From NCBI RefSeq assembly GCF_000599605.1, contig NZ_AZHT01000001.1, positions 1-64,000 of the forward strand: a DNA stretch of 64,000 nucleotides, written 5' to 3'. Source of the stretch: Prevotella sp. HJM029 (GTDB taxonomy: Bacteria > Bacteroidota > Bacteroidia > Bacteroidales > Bacteroidaceae). Made by a program: the position numbers and the translations under genes. Position 1 is the first letter of the stretch. Each line of letters begins with the position of its first letter. The notes below the pieces were generated by a model. It ran no database searches. It was not told the DNA's origin and was given only the letters and a program-made list of their open reading frames with translations. Below are positions 52,586 through 61,404 of the stretch, one piece after another.

Positions 52586-54121
52586 TTAAAACTTATATCC
52601 CATGGTCAACAATAACTGATGTTGCTTGTTATTAACCTTTGTTGGATTTGCTATATTATCTTCTACAGAAGTGCCAGGTCCATCATAGTAATTCATGAAT
52701 GGATAAAAGGTGCCGTTTTGTTGACTATATTGATAAGCTAAATCAATATTGAATCGCCAAACATTCCAACCCAAACCAAAAGTAAAGCGATTGGTGTCTT
52801 TCCAATTCACATAACTCGTTGAACTGGCATAATAAGTGCCCGGCGAATTAAGGCTCCCATCCTTCACTGCCGCATCTTTATATAAAGCACTGAGATAATT
52901 ATAACCAGCACGCAGTGAGAAATAGTCAGTAATCTTTGCTTCTACACCCAATTTCAACGTATGTTGTCCCCTTAGGGCATCTTCAGTATGATTATTCATG
53001 ACACGATCGTTGTGGCTACTCTCATAATAGGTTCCATAATACCAATCGTATGTTCCACCATCTTTAATGCGTGTCTGCATAGCATTGTAAGCTGCATACT
53101 CATAAGTTGCACCCAAAGCTATTCTATCAGCAAGTGTTGTTCCCGCACTTAAACCAAATTTCCAAGGTGTATTGACACGGAAATCGTAAGTTTCTCCCAC
53201 ATTTGGGCGTGCAGTTCCATCCGTCAACACTGTATAATTGCTGGTTGTTAAATCATACCAAACAGGCGTATGGATATAAGCACCTAAACGGAAAGGGCTT
53301 TCCGCCATAGGACGAACGATTGCACCTAACTTGACATCGAAGCCCGTTCCCGTAATTTCTCTGCTATCATTGAGTGTTAAACCTGGAATGTTATTTGCAT
53401 TGGGGACAAAATTCTCCGTGTATTCTGCGTAACCTTTATAGTGTACATCATGAATCCCCATCGTGAGACCTAAATAAACACGGTCATTTAAGTTTGCACT
53501 AAGGTTCATGTCATATTCACCAATATATCCCTTATTTTCCTGATTATAAAGATAGCCCGTCGCAGGGAAATTATAGTATTTATTTGTTCTATTATCATAG
53601 AGCAAGTTGTCCATATAGAGTGCATCCAGTTGGCTATAGGTCAAATCTTTCCTTTCTTTGAATACCTGATTATGATACTTCTGATACGTTAATTTATTTT
53701 GCGAAGCATTATTTAATGTATTCGCAGCATTGAGCAACTGGTCGAAGTTGCGGCTCTTATGGTAGTTAAAACCAATATTGAATGAAACATTGGATGTCTT
53801 ATTCACATTGAAGACCACTCCAATCTGATCAAAACTCATATTAGTTTTATTGAGTGAACTAAATTTGTTCATACCCGTTTGACTCACTAAACCAAAAGAG
53901 AGGTCAACCTTCCCTTTGCGGAACAATCCTAAACCAGCAGGGTTTGTACCAATCGTGGAGAGGTCAGCACCTAATGCTTCCATTGCACCGCCCATTCCGA
54001 CATAGCGGGCTGTACCATTTAAATTGTTATCTATCAATTTTGTATTCTCATAGGTTTCTTGTGCCATAGCAACAGAGCTAACAAGCGTCAAGGAAGCTAC
54101 CATTAAATATATTCTTTTCAT
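52586..54121 (-). CDS. FadL/OmpP1-type outer-membrane protein
   Basis: A 511-residue outer-membrane barrel protein with signal peptide (LMVASLTLVSSVAMAQ). The N-terminal plug-like segment has NLNGTARYVGMGGAMEALGADLSTIGTNPAGLGL, a pattern typical of OmpP1/FadL/TodX proteins of Bacteroidota, and the barrel is rich in Tyr/Asn with aromatic C-terminal strand HQLLLTMGYKF. These porins bring in hydrophobic substrates such as fatty acids. The Gly/Tyr-rich gene lies 30 bp upstream on the same strand, so the two are probably co-transcribed. Confidence 0.88.
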   Translation of the reverse strand: MKRIYLMVASLTLVSSVAMAQETYENTKLIDNNLNGTARYVGMGGAMEALGADLSTIGTNPAGLGLFRKGKVDLSFGLVSQTGMNKFSSLNKTNMSFDQIGVVFNVNKTSNVSFNIGFNYHKSRNFDQLLNAANTLNNASQNKLTYQKYHNQVFKERKDLTYSQLDALYMDNLLYDNRTNKYYNFPATGYLYNQENKGYIGEYDMNLSANLNDRVYLGLTMGIHDVHYKGYAEYTENFVPNANNIPGLTLNDSREITGTGFDVKLGAIVRPMAESPFRLGAYIHTPVWYDLTTSNYTVLTDGTARPNVGETYDFRVNTPWKFGLSAGTTLADRIALGATYEYAAYNAMQTRIKDGGTYDWYYGTYYESSHNDRVMNNHTEDALRGQHTLKLGVEAKITDYFSLRAGYNYLSALYKDAAVKDGSLNSPGTYYASSTSYVNWKDTNRFTFGLGWNVWRFNIDLAYQYSQQNGTFYPFMNYYDGPGTSVEDNIANPTKVNNKQHQLLLTMGYKF

Positions 54122-54151
54122 CTTTGTCTAATTTTCTTTGTTTACAAATAT

Positions 54152-55186
54152 TTAGCGCCGATTTCCAAAGGTTCCACCTGAATGGAAACCACCACCTCCA
54201 GTGCTTCCACCTCCAAATGAACCACCAGAGTGTACACCACTGCCAAAGGTTGAGCCGCTACCACCAAAACTACCAGAGTTGTAAGAACGCGTCGGTGCTT
54301 GATAACTACCTTGCGAAGGGTAATCGTTATAAGAACGAGAAGGTATGCGTTCTGAAGCGTAGCCAGCATCACGATTATCGTAAGTTGCTCGGGAACCACC
54401 AAAAGTTGGATTCGAATTACCTACTCGAACACGTGAATTACCAATAGTAGCAGAGCGAGAGCTCGACACTGTAGCACGAGAGCCACCAAAGGTTCCAGAG
54501 GGGAATGCAGAGGAAACTCCATCGTAACTGTGGTTACGCGTCCCAGCAGGACGGCTATAACTTACGTAATAGCTGCCACCATAATAGGGATAGCCATAAT
54601 AGAATGGGCTATAATAGCGTGGGCCATACCAGCCAGCATAGCCATAATAGGGTGCACCATAGTAGCCACCATAATAGCCATCAAACCATGGATCGAACCA
54701 AGGGTCGTAATAGCCACCATACCAACCGAAATTCCAACGCGAGCCATAGTTCCAATAAGAACCGTAATTCCAATAAGGACCATAACCCCATGCGTAACGA
54801 GCATACCATGGATCGTAGAAACCATCCCAACGGCTCATGCGCTGGCTGTAACGAAAATCGTCCTCATCAAGCACTCTATCGTAGTATTTCCCTACAAAGG
54901 TAGTGTCCATATAAGTCGAGTCGGGATACACACCCCACCCCTTCTGCAATTGAATGATATCATTTCCTTTCGCATCCTTTCCGACAACTTGATAATGACT
55001 CCAATATTTTCCACGACGATTATACTCGTCAACATTGCGATTGCTACCCGAGTAGCTACGCGTATCTACTTGTTCACTGCGATCTCTCACAACCTTCTTA
55101 GGTTTGAAATAAAGATCATCGTCTTGTGCAACCATTGTAAAAGGAAGCAACCCCAAGCTAATTGATAGAAGTATAAACTTTTTCAT
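54152..55186 (-). CDS. secreted Gly/Tyr/Trp-rich protein
   Basis: A 344-residue protein with a signal peptide (FILLSISLGLLPFTMVAQ) and a short acidic-to-basic start. A central stretch (about residues 130-215) is made almost only of Tyr, Gly, Trp, Pro and Asp, such as WNYGSYWNYGSRW and FDGYYGGYYGAPYYGYAG. The last third is rich in Ser/Gly/Arg with repeats of the type SYNSGSFGGSGS. No catalytic motif is seen. The composition suggests an adhesive, extracellular or condensate-forming protein. The start at 55186 (MKKFILLS) is chosen; 55213 and 55228 are alternatives. The -7 element TATATTTG is at 55256-55249. Confidence 0.75.
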   Translation of the reverse strand: MKKFILLSISLGLLPFTMVAQDDDLYFKPKKVVRDRSEQVDTRSYSGSNRNVDEYNRRGKYWSHYQVVGKDAKGNDIIQLQKGWGVYPDSTYMDTTFVGKYYDRVLDEDDFRYSQRMSRWDGFYDPWYARYAWGYGPYWNYGSYWNYGSRWNFGWYGGYYDPWFDPWFDGYYGGYYGAPYYGYAGWYGPRYYSPFYYGYPYYGGSYYVSYSRPAGTRNHSYDGVSSAFPSGTFGGSRATVSSSRSATIGNSRVRVGNSNPTFGGSRATYDNRDAGYASERIPSRSYNDYPSQGSYQAPTRSYNSGSFGGSGSTFGSGVHSGGSFGGGSTGGGGFHSGGTFGNRR

Positions 55187-55248
55187 ATCCTTGTTTGTTT
55201 TAAGACTTTTCATTTTTTTCGTTAGCAAAAATACAATAACTTGCGCTG

Positions 55249-55306
55249 CAAATATACGGTTTTTCCCTAAGTAGGGGTAGGTTTTTCCCTAATTTTTATA
55301 TATTTG
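55249..55306. promoter_or_regulatory. divergent promoter region with TTTCCCTAA repeats
   Basis: TATATTTG on the minus strand (55256-55249) serves the Gly/Tyr-rich gene; TATATTTG on the plus strand (55299-55306) serves prmA. Two direct copies of TTTCCCTAA (55262-55270 and 55284-55292) lie between them, 22 bp apart, with CCCTA-AG-TAGGG forming a dyad. Confidence 0.55.
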
Positions 55307-55326
55307 CACTACAAATTAACAATGAT

Positions 55327-56193
55327 ATGAAATACTTAGAAATAGACTTTTTCATTGGTCTTGAAGCCTCGCTGATGGATGATGCGCGCGCCTTGTTGGC
55401 TGAAGCTGCAGGCGAAGCCGGTTGCGAATCGTTTGAAGATAGCGAACAGGGGCTGAAGGCCTATGTGCAAGTGGATTTATGGAATGAAGCGCTATTGCAA
55501 CAAGAGCTTGCAAGTTTTGCTTTCCCTGAGGCCCACATTCGTTACACCATTCGCGAGGCTGAAGATAAAGATTGGAATGCTGAGTGGGAAGCAAATGGAT
55601 TTGAACCAATTGAAGTCGACGGAAAATTAGTCATTTGCGATGCGAAGAACGCGAGCATAACAACAGAAATGAAAACCAAGATGCACATTTTGATTGATGC
55701 GAAATTGGCTTTTGGAACGGGCACGCACGAAACAACACAAATGATTGTCTCCATCCTGCTACGAATGGAGTTATCAGGAAAGCGAGTGCTGGATTGTGGC
55801 TGTGGAACTGGCATCTTGGGCATCATTGCGTCTAAATTGGGGGCAGCACATGTAGTGGGTTATGATATTGACGAATGGAGCGTGAAGAATGCGCTGCACA
55901 ACGCCGAGCTTAATGAGGTTAGGAACATGGAGGTTTATCATGGCAATGCGCAAGTGTTGCAATCCATCGACGGCACATTTGACGTGGTGCTAGCCAACAT
56001 CAATCGCAACATCCTTTTAGGCGATTTGCCAACCTTCGCACGACTCATGCAGCCTGAAAGTATGCTCATTTTGAGTGGTTTTTACACCGAAGATGTGCCC
56101 CTGCTCACAGAAAAAGCACAATCCTTGGGGTTGATAAAGACCGAACAAAGACAAAATGGGGACTGGTGCAGTTTGGTATTTAGAAAAGGATAG
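55327..56193 (+). CDS. prmA: ribosomal protein L11 methyltransferase
   Basis: A 288-residue enzyme that trimethylates ribosomal protein L11 using S-adenosylmethionine. An N-terminal ferredoxin-like L11-binding domain (about 1-85) is linked to the Rossmann domain with FGTGTH at 129-134 and DCGCGTG at 156-162, and VVLANINRNIL as the post-I motif. The length is normal. The gene is followed by 41-bp repeat array F and converges on rubredoxin. Confidence 0.93.
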   Translation: MKYLEIDFFIGLEASLMDDARALLAEAAGEAGCESFEDSEQGLKAYVQVDLWNEALLQQELASFAFPEAHIRYTIREAEDKDWNAEWEANGFEPIEVDGKLVICDAKNASITTEMKTKMHILIDAKLAFGTGTHETTQMIVSILLRMELSGKRVLDCGCGTGILGIIASKLGAAHVVGYDIDEWSVKNALHNAELNEVRNMEVYHGNAQVLQSIDGTFDVVLANINRNILLGDLPTFARLMQPESMLILSGFYTEDVPLLTEKAQSLGLIKTEQRQNGDWCSLVFRKG

Positions 56194-56222
56194 TGTTCGA
56201 AAAACATGATGTCTTTTCAGGC

Positions 56223-56530
56223 CTGCTAGAGTTCCAGCAAGCCTAAAAATCAAAAAATAGAGCTGCTGGAACTCCAGCAAGGCCAAAAATCAAAAATATG
56301 GGGCTGCTGGAACTCCAACAAGCCTGAAAAATCAAAAAACAGCCCTGCTGGAACTCCAGCAAGGCCAAAAATCAAAAAAATGAGGCTGCTGGAACTCCAG
56401 CAAGCCTGAAAAATCAAAAAGCAGCCCTGCTGGAACTCCAGCAAGGCCAAAAATTAAAAAAATGGGGCTGCTGGAACTCCAGCAAGCTTGAAAAATCAAA
56501 AAACAGCTCTGCTGGAACTCCAGCAAGCTT
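56223..56530. repeat. 41-bp tandem repeat array F (about 7.5 copies)
   Basis: Units start at about 56223, 56263, 56304, 56345, 56386, 56427, 56468 and 56509; the first is 40 bp and the rest 41. Each unit contains TGCTGGA-AC-TCCAGCA, a 7-bp stem with a 2-nt loop, followed by A-rich sequence. Two subtypes alternate, with GCAAGGCC or GCAAGCCTG after the hairpin, so the true repeat is about 82 bp. It fills the convergent gap between prmA and rubredoxin. 56531-56570 is AT-rich without a gene. Confidence 0.95.
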
Positions 56531-56570
56531 TCGCACATAGAAAGCATTACAGCACTTTGAATACAATATA

Positions 56571-56609
56571 AAAAAACGCACGAACTTAAAAGCTCGTGCG
56601 ATTTTTTTT
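56571..56609. terminator. bidirectional terminator next to rubredoxin
   Basis: CGCACGA (56577-56583) pairs with TCGTGCG (56594-56600), with CTT/AAG pairing inside. A runs before and T runs after suit both directions. Confidence 0.9.
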
Positions 56610-56630
56610 ATGATTCTCACGTGTAGAAGA

Positions 56631-56795
56631 CTACTCTTCAACCACGCTAAAGTCGCTCTTTGTTACACCACAAACAGGGCAAACCCAATCTTCAGGGATA
56701 TCCTCGAAAGCGGTTCCTGCAGCGATACCGCTATCGGGATCGCCTGCTGCGGGGTCGTAAATGTACCCGCAAACGTCACATACATACTTCTTCAT
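56631..56795 (-). CDS. rubredoxin
   Basis: A 54-residue rubredoxin with the four iron-binding cysteines in CDVCGYIYD and CPVCGV. It carries one electron at a time in the cytosol. The start is ATG at 56795 ([14 protein letters not shown]). It lies 27 bp downstream of the flavodiiron protein gene in the same direction, an operon seen in anaerobes, where rubredoxin feeds electrons to the flavodiiron enzyme to reduce O2 or NO. Confidence 0.97.
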   Translation of the reverse strand: MKKYVCDVCGYIYDPAAGDPDSGIAAGTAFEDIPEDWVCPVCGVTKSDFSVVEE

Positions 56796-56822
56796 AATTG
56801 TTTTTGTTTTAAAATTAAACTT

Positions 56823-58013
56823 CTATTTTGTTTTCAGTGCAAAATCTTTACCATATTCTCGGCACGCTGCCAAGGCCGCCTCGTCGGGCACCCACAGCAT
56901 TTTAATGCCATCGTTCACCAATTCAAAGCCAGCTTCTACAAGATGCTCGCTAATCATTTTGGGGGCATCCCCACTCCATCCGTAAGAACCGAATGCGGCG
57001 GCCTTTTTGTTTTTCAGTTTCAAACCACGGGTCATCTCTAAAATGCCTGCAATAGCATAAGAGAAACCATAGTTGATGGTGGGCGAGCCTACTAATACAG
57101 CTTTCGAATGGAATAACTCGGTTAGAATATCGTTTTTATCTTCTTTGGCTGCGTTAAAGAGCTTCACGGTCACTTCCTTATCGGCTTCGAGAATGCCCTC
57201 GGCAATGGATTCGGCCATCTTGCGTGTGGCATTCCACATCGTGTCGTAGACCAATGTGATTTGATTTTCCTGATAGCCCTGCGACCATTCCAAATACTTG
57301 TCAATGATTTGTTGTGGATTCTTTTTCCACATCACGCCATGGCTGGGGCAAATCATCTTCAGCGGAAGATTCATGCCTATCAATTCTTTCACCTTGCGAT
57401 TAGCCATGGGGCTATACATATTGATGATGTTGGCATAATATTTCTCGGCCTCCCACATCAGGTCGTCTTGCTTCACGAGGTCGTTATAGAGCGACTCGGT
57501 AGCGAAATGCTGACCAAAAACGTCGTTGGAGAACAATATCTCGTCGCCCGATAGATAGGTCATCATTGTGTCGGGCCAGTGCAACATCGGTGCTTCTATG
57601 AACGTAAGTGTCTGGCGACCGAGGCTCAAGGTGTCGCCCGTTTTCACGTTTACAAAGTTCCAGTCTTGATGATAGTGCCCACGCAAAATAGCCTCCCCCT
57701 TCTTGGTACAATAGATAGGCGTTCCAGGAATTTCGCGCAACAACTCGGGCAGCGCCCCACTGTGATCCACTTCATTATGTTGCATCACAATATAATCAAT
57801 CTGCTTGAGGTCGATTTCACGTTTCAGCCGTGCCACAAACTCCTTGTCAAAAGGCTGCCAAACGGTATCGAGCAGCGCCACCTTCTCATCGCGCACAAGA
57901 TATGCGTTGTAACTTGAACCATGCTCGGTAGAATATTCATCACCATGGAACTTAACCAATTCCCAATCGATTTTTCCTACCCACGTTACACTGTCTGTTA
58001 TTTTTTTTGCCAT
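56823..58013 (-). CDS. A-type flavodiiron protein (FprA)
   Basis: A 396-residue enzyme with an N-terminal metallo-beta-lactamase-like diiron domain and a C-terminal flavodoxin domain. Diiron ligands appear in HNEVDHSG (H79, E81, D83, H84) with further histidines downstream (LHWPDTM, PSHGVMW); the flavodoxin loop is YDTMWNATRKMAESIA and GSPTINYGF. It reduces oxygen to water or nitric oxide to N2O, with electrons from the co-transcribed rubredoxin. It should help an anaerobe deal with oxygen traces. The -7 element TATCTTTG is at 58051-58044. Confidence 0.95.
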   Translation of the reverse strand: MAKKITDSVTWVGKIDWELVKFHGDEYSTEHGSSYNAYLVRDEKVALLDTVWQPFDKEFVARLKREIDLKQIDYIVMQHNEVDHSGALPELLREIPGTPIYCTKKGEAILRGHYHQDWNFVNVKTGDTLSLGRQTLTFIEAPMLHWPDTMMTYLSGDEILFSNDVFGQHFATESLYNDLVKQDDLMWEAEKYYANIINMYSPMANRKVKELIGMNLPLKMICPSHGVMWKKNPQQIIDKYLEWSQGYQENQITLVYDTMWNATRKMAESIAEGILEADKEVTVKLFNAAKEDKNDILTELFHSKAVLVGSPTINYGFSYAIAGILEMTRGLKLKNKKAAAFGSYGWSGDAPKMISEHLVEAGFELVNDGIKMLWVPDEAALAACREYGKDFALKTK

Positions 58014-58336
58014 AAACTTAATTGCTGATTACGTTATCGTGGGCAAAGATAGCAATAAAAATTGAGTTCCTTACGCATGGAATATCCTTTTTTCGCCTTT
58101 TTACGATAGACCTTATTTATGGTTATATTGATAAAACCAAATGAGCCACAAAATGATGCCTCGCGGGAGAAGGTCGCCGCTATAGTCTACGAGACTGACA
58201 AAATGCAAATAAAATGTCGCAATCTGCTGCGAGCAATTGAGATGCTTTGGACTTTCGAATGAGCAAATATTAAAAAGGTGTGACCAGCTAACCGAGTCAC
58301 ACCTTTATGCAGATTGCGCATAACATGCGCTTCCAT
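58014..58336. other. gene-free gap between flavodiiron gene and nuoN
   Basis: It holds the -7 element of the flavodiiron gene (minus strand TATCTTTG, 58051-58044) and the nuoN terminator. The 58060-58270 part has no gene or recognised structure. Confidence 0.6.
58272..58306 (-). terminator. terminator at the end of the nuo operon
   Basis: The 11-bp stem AAAGGTGTGAC (58274-58284) and GTCACACCTTT (58296-58306) is perfect. On the minus strand it ends in U residues (plus A run 58272-58276). Confidence 0.85.
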
Positions 58337-59836
58337 TTATAGCATTGCAATAGAAGCTCTATCTATCCATCCGTAGACCACACTGCACACACCAAAGAGC
58401 AATAGTCCTGTGGTACAGATGGCCAAAGCCAACTTGGTGCTCTTAGCACTCGTGAAGGTGGGTAAAGGTTGGTCGTTGTGCTTGATGTACATGGCCTTCA
58501 CTATCAACAAATAGTAGTAAAGACTCACCACGGTGTTGACCAAAGCGATGAACACCACAAGATAGGCCAACTGACCACTCAGATTTCCGATGTTTGCCCC
58601 TTTCACAGCCGCCATGAACACAAAGAATTTGCTAAACATGCCGGCAAATGGAGGGATGCCACCCAAAGAGAACAGGGCCAACGTCATGAGGAAGGCCAAG
58701 CGCGGATTGGTTTTATACAATCCGTTATAACTTTCCATGTCGACAACGCCATTGTTGTGTTCTTCAACGCTGCTAATCACGGTGAACACCGCCATATTGG
58801 CAACCACATAAATCAACACATAGAAGCTGAGCGAGGTGAAGCTCATGGCATTATTGCCCACAATGGCCAACACGATGTAGCCGGCTTGCGAGATAGAACT
58901 AAACGCCATGAAACGTTTCAAATCGCGCTGGCGGATGGCGAAAAGGTTGGCAATGGTGATGGACAGCACAATGACAATGAACAACAGATATTGCCAATAT
59001 TCAACCATGGGCGCAAACACTTTCATCAAGATGGCACACAACGCAAAGGCTGCTGCGCCCTTGCTCACCACTGAGAGATAGCCCGTGATGGTGGTTGGCG
59101 CACCCTGATAGGTGTCAGCCGTCCAAAAATGGAACGGAACCAACGAAAGCTTAAAGCCCAAACCGCTGAAGAAAAACACCATACCCACAATGGTTAAGGG
59201 GCTGGTGGTGATTTTCACTGCCATATCGTCGAAATAGAGAGTGCCCACTGCTGCATAGAGTAACGAAATGCCATAGAGCATCACGCCGCTCGAGAAAGTG
59301 GCTGTGAGGATGAACTTCGCTGCAGCCTCTGCCGAATTGTGGCGATATTTGTCTAAACCAACCAAGCAGGCCATGGGTACGGATGCCATTTCCAAACCTA
59401 AGAAGAACAATAAAAAGTGGTTGGCACTAATCATCATGTTCATGCCCAAAAGGGTTGAAATAACGAGCAAATAGCACTCGCCTTCCTTGAATTGCGTGTC
59501 GGGACGGCGCATCCACTCGCGACTCTGAATAAGCACGATGAAAGCACCTAACGACAAAATAGTTTTCATCACACCGATAGCGGCATTGGTACAATACATT
59601 CCGCCAAAGGCTGTTGCTGTTGCCGTGGGGAAAATGTTCACCAAAATGTGCACAGCCATCAACAGGCAGACCAATGGATTAAACCATTTGCGGGGCGATG
59701 CACTACTCGTTTGTCCCGCAGCAGGAAGCACCACACGAGGTGCTGTGAGGAAATCGGCAATGAAAACGATAACCAAAAGTGCCATCAAAGTCACCTCGGG
59801 TATCATATTTAAAAACTGACTATAATTGATATTCAT
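58337..59836 (-). CDS. nuoN: NADH-quinone oxidoreductase subunit N
   Basis: A 499-residue membrane subunit of respiratory complex I with about 14 segments. It is antiporter-like: the conserved glutamate lies in FFLGLEMASVPMACLVG and the lysines in PFHFWTADTYQGAPTTITGYLS and RQRDLKRFMAFSSISQAGY. NuoN, M and L form the proton-pumping arm. It is the last gene of the nuoJKLMN run visible here and is followed by a terminator. Confidence 0.95.
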   Translation of the reverse strand: MNINYSQFLNMIPEVTLMALLVIVFIADFLTAPRVVLPAAGQTSSASPRKWFNPLVCLLMAVHILVNIFPTATATAFGGMYCTNAAIGVMKTILSLGAFIVLIQSREWMRRPDTQFKEGECYLLVISTLLGMNMMISANHFLLFFLGLEMASVPMACLVGLDKYRHNSAEAAAKFILTATFSSGVMLYGISLLYAAVGTLYFDDMAVKITTSPLTIVGMVFFFSGLGFKLSLVPFHFWTADTYQGAPTTITGYLSVVSKGAAAFALCAILMKVFAPMVEYWQYLLFIVIVLSITIANLFAIRQRDLKRFMAFSSISQAGYIVLAIVGNNAMSFTSLSFYVLIYVVANMAVFTVISSVEEHNNGVVDMESYNGLYKTNPRLAFLMTLALFSLGGIPPFAGMFSKFFVFMAAVKGANIGNLSGQLAYLVVFIALVNTVVSLYYYLLIVKAMYIKHNDQPLPTFTSAKSTKLALAICTTGLLLFGVCSVVYGWIDRASIAML

Positions 59837-59867
59837 CTTGAATGTTTCTTTATCGATTCAACTGATA

Positions 59868-61370
59868 TTACAAAGCGGCAACCGAACCATTAAGAATGTG
59901 GTGGATAATGGGACCTACTGCACTGCTAATGATATCGTTCGCCCACAAGGGGAACATGCCTAAACCTGCAACACAGAAAATCAAGCCGCCAATGGCGAAA
60001 CGCTCGTCCCAAGTAGCATCGTGAAGCTCATAGAACTTGGGATTAGCAACCTTCTGAAACAGAATCTTACCCACAACACGCAAAATATAAACGGCGGTCA
60101 CAACAATCGAGGTGCAAGCAATAATGGTGCACACACGATGGAAGATGTCGCCATTCTGAAAAGCTCCTACAAAAATGGTCATCTCGGCTACGAAACCCGA
60201 GAAACCTGGTAAACCAAGGTTGGCTAAACCCGCAACAACATAGGAGACGGAAAGGAATGGAATGACTTTCATCAAACCTCCCAAATAGCGCACATCACGC
60301 GTACCTGCACGGTGATAGATCATACCGATGCAAGCGAAGAAAAGCGCCGTCATCAATCCATGTGATAACATCTGCAACACAGCACCCGTGATGGCTGTTT
60401 GCGTCATCATGCACAATGCAAAGAGCACCATGCCGCAGTGCGACACTGAAGAATAAGCATTGATATACTTCAAATCGGTTTGCACGCAAGCTGAAAGAGC
60501 ACCATAAATAACAGAGCAGGTAGTCAGTATCAAGAATATCCAAGAAAGCTGTTGAGCAGCCTCAGGCAACAAATACATCGCTATGCGGAAACAACCATAA
60601 CCACCTAATTTCATCAATACACCTGCATGAAGCATCGAAACGGCTGTTGGCGCCGAGGCATGACCATCGGGAGACCATGTGTGGAAAGGGAATAAGGCTC
60701 CAAGCACACCAAATCCAATAAAAATTAGGGGGAAGAATACCTTTTGCACGGCAACGGGAATATTGTGCATAGCCGCAATCTCGTTGATATCCATAGTGGT
60801 AGCTCCACTGAAATAATAAATACCTAAAATACCTATAATCAACAAAGCACTACCACCCATCAACATTAAAGTGAGCTTCATTGCCGCATATTCTTTAGGG
60901 CCTGTCCCCCAAACACCTATCAATAGATACATGGGAATAAGCGCAACCTCATAAAACATGAACATTGTAAATAGGTCGGTTGAAATGAAGAAGCCAAATA
61001 CACCGATACTTAGCAACACAAACCATAAGAAATATTCTTTCTTCATAGGTTCCAACTGCCACGAAGCAAAGGTGCCTGTGAAGACAATAACAGCTGACAA
61101 CAATATCATTACAACCGAAATTCCATCTACACCAATACTATAAGCTATATGTAGAGGAGCAAACCAAGGCACACTATAGGTGAAAAGCATGAGATCAGTA
61201 TTCCCCGCATGGCGTAACTGGATAAAAGATATAGTGAGCCATATCGCTAATCCCAACAGAGCAGAAGCGCCTACAACCATTACACCACGCACCTGATTAT
61301 CGTTTTTGGACAACCACAACCCGATGAGCATCAGGATGGGAATAACAACGAATAATGTTAATATATTCAT
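59868..61370 (-). CDS. nuoM: NADH-quinone oxidoreductase subunit M
   Basis: A 500-residue antiporter-like membrane subunit. The key glutamate is in FTMFMFYEVALIPMYLL, the lysine region in FPFHTWSPDGHASAPTAVSMLHAG and DLKYINAYSSVSHCGMV. About 14 membrane segments. It lies between nuoL and nuoN with short gaps (34 and 31 bp). Confidence 0.95.
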   Translation of the reverse strand: MNILTLFVVIPILMLIGLWLSKNDNQVRGVMVVGASALLGLAIWLTISFIQLRHAGNTDLMLFTYSVPWFAPLHIAYSIGVDGISVVMILLSAVIVFTGTFASWQLEPMKKEYFLWFVLLSIGVFGFFISTDLFTMFMFYEVALIPMYLLIGVWGTGPKEYAAMKLTLMLMGGSALLIIGILGIYYFSGATTMDINEIAAMHNIPVAVQKVFFPLIFIGFGVLGALFPFHTWSPDGHASAPTAVSMLHAGVLMKLGGYGCFRIAMYLLPEAAQQLSWIFLILTTCSVIYGALSACVQTDLKYINAYSSVSHCGMVLFALCMMTQTAITGAVLQMLSHGLMTALFFACIGMIYHRAGTRDVRYLGGLMKVIPFLSVSYVVAGLANLGLPGFSGFVAEMTIFVGAFQNGDIFHRVCTIIACTSIVVTAVYILRVVGKILFQKVANPKFYELHDATWDERFAIGGLIFCVAGLGMFPLWANDIISSAVGPIIHHILNGSVAAL

Positions 61371-61404
61371 ATCTTTATTTGTCTTTTTTTCTATTCATTA
61401 TTCA

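Noticed and set aside
35379-56530. CRISPR arrays at the repeat loci
   Set aside because: The repeats are contiguous with no unique spacers between them, and no cas genes are near.
56250-56641. Leucine-rich small proteins in array F (LLEFQQ repeats)
   Set aside because: The frames overlap each other and follow the 41-bp repeat with frame changes at each unit. They are not credible genes.
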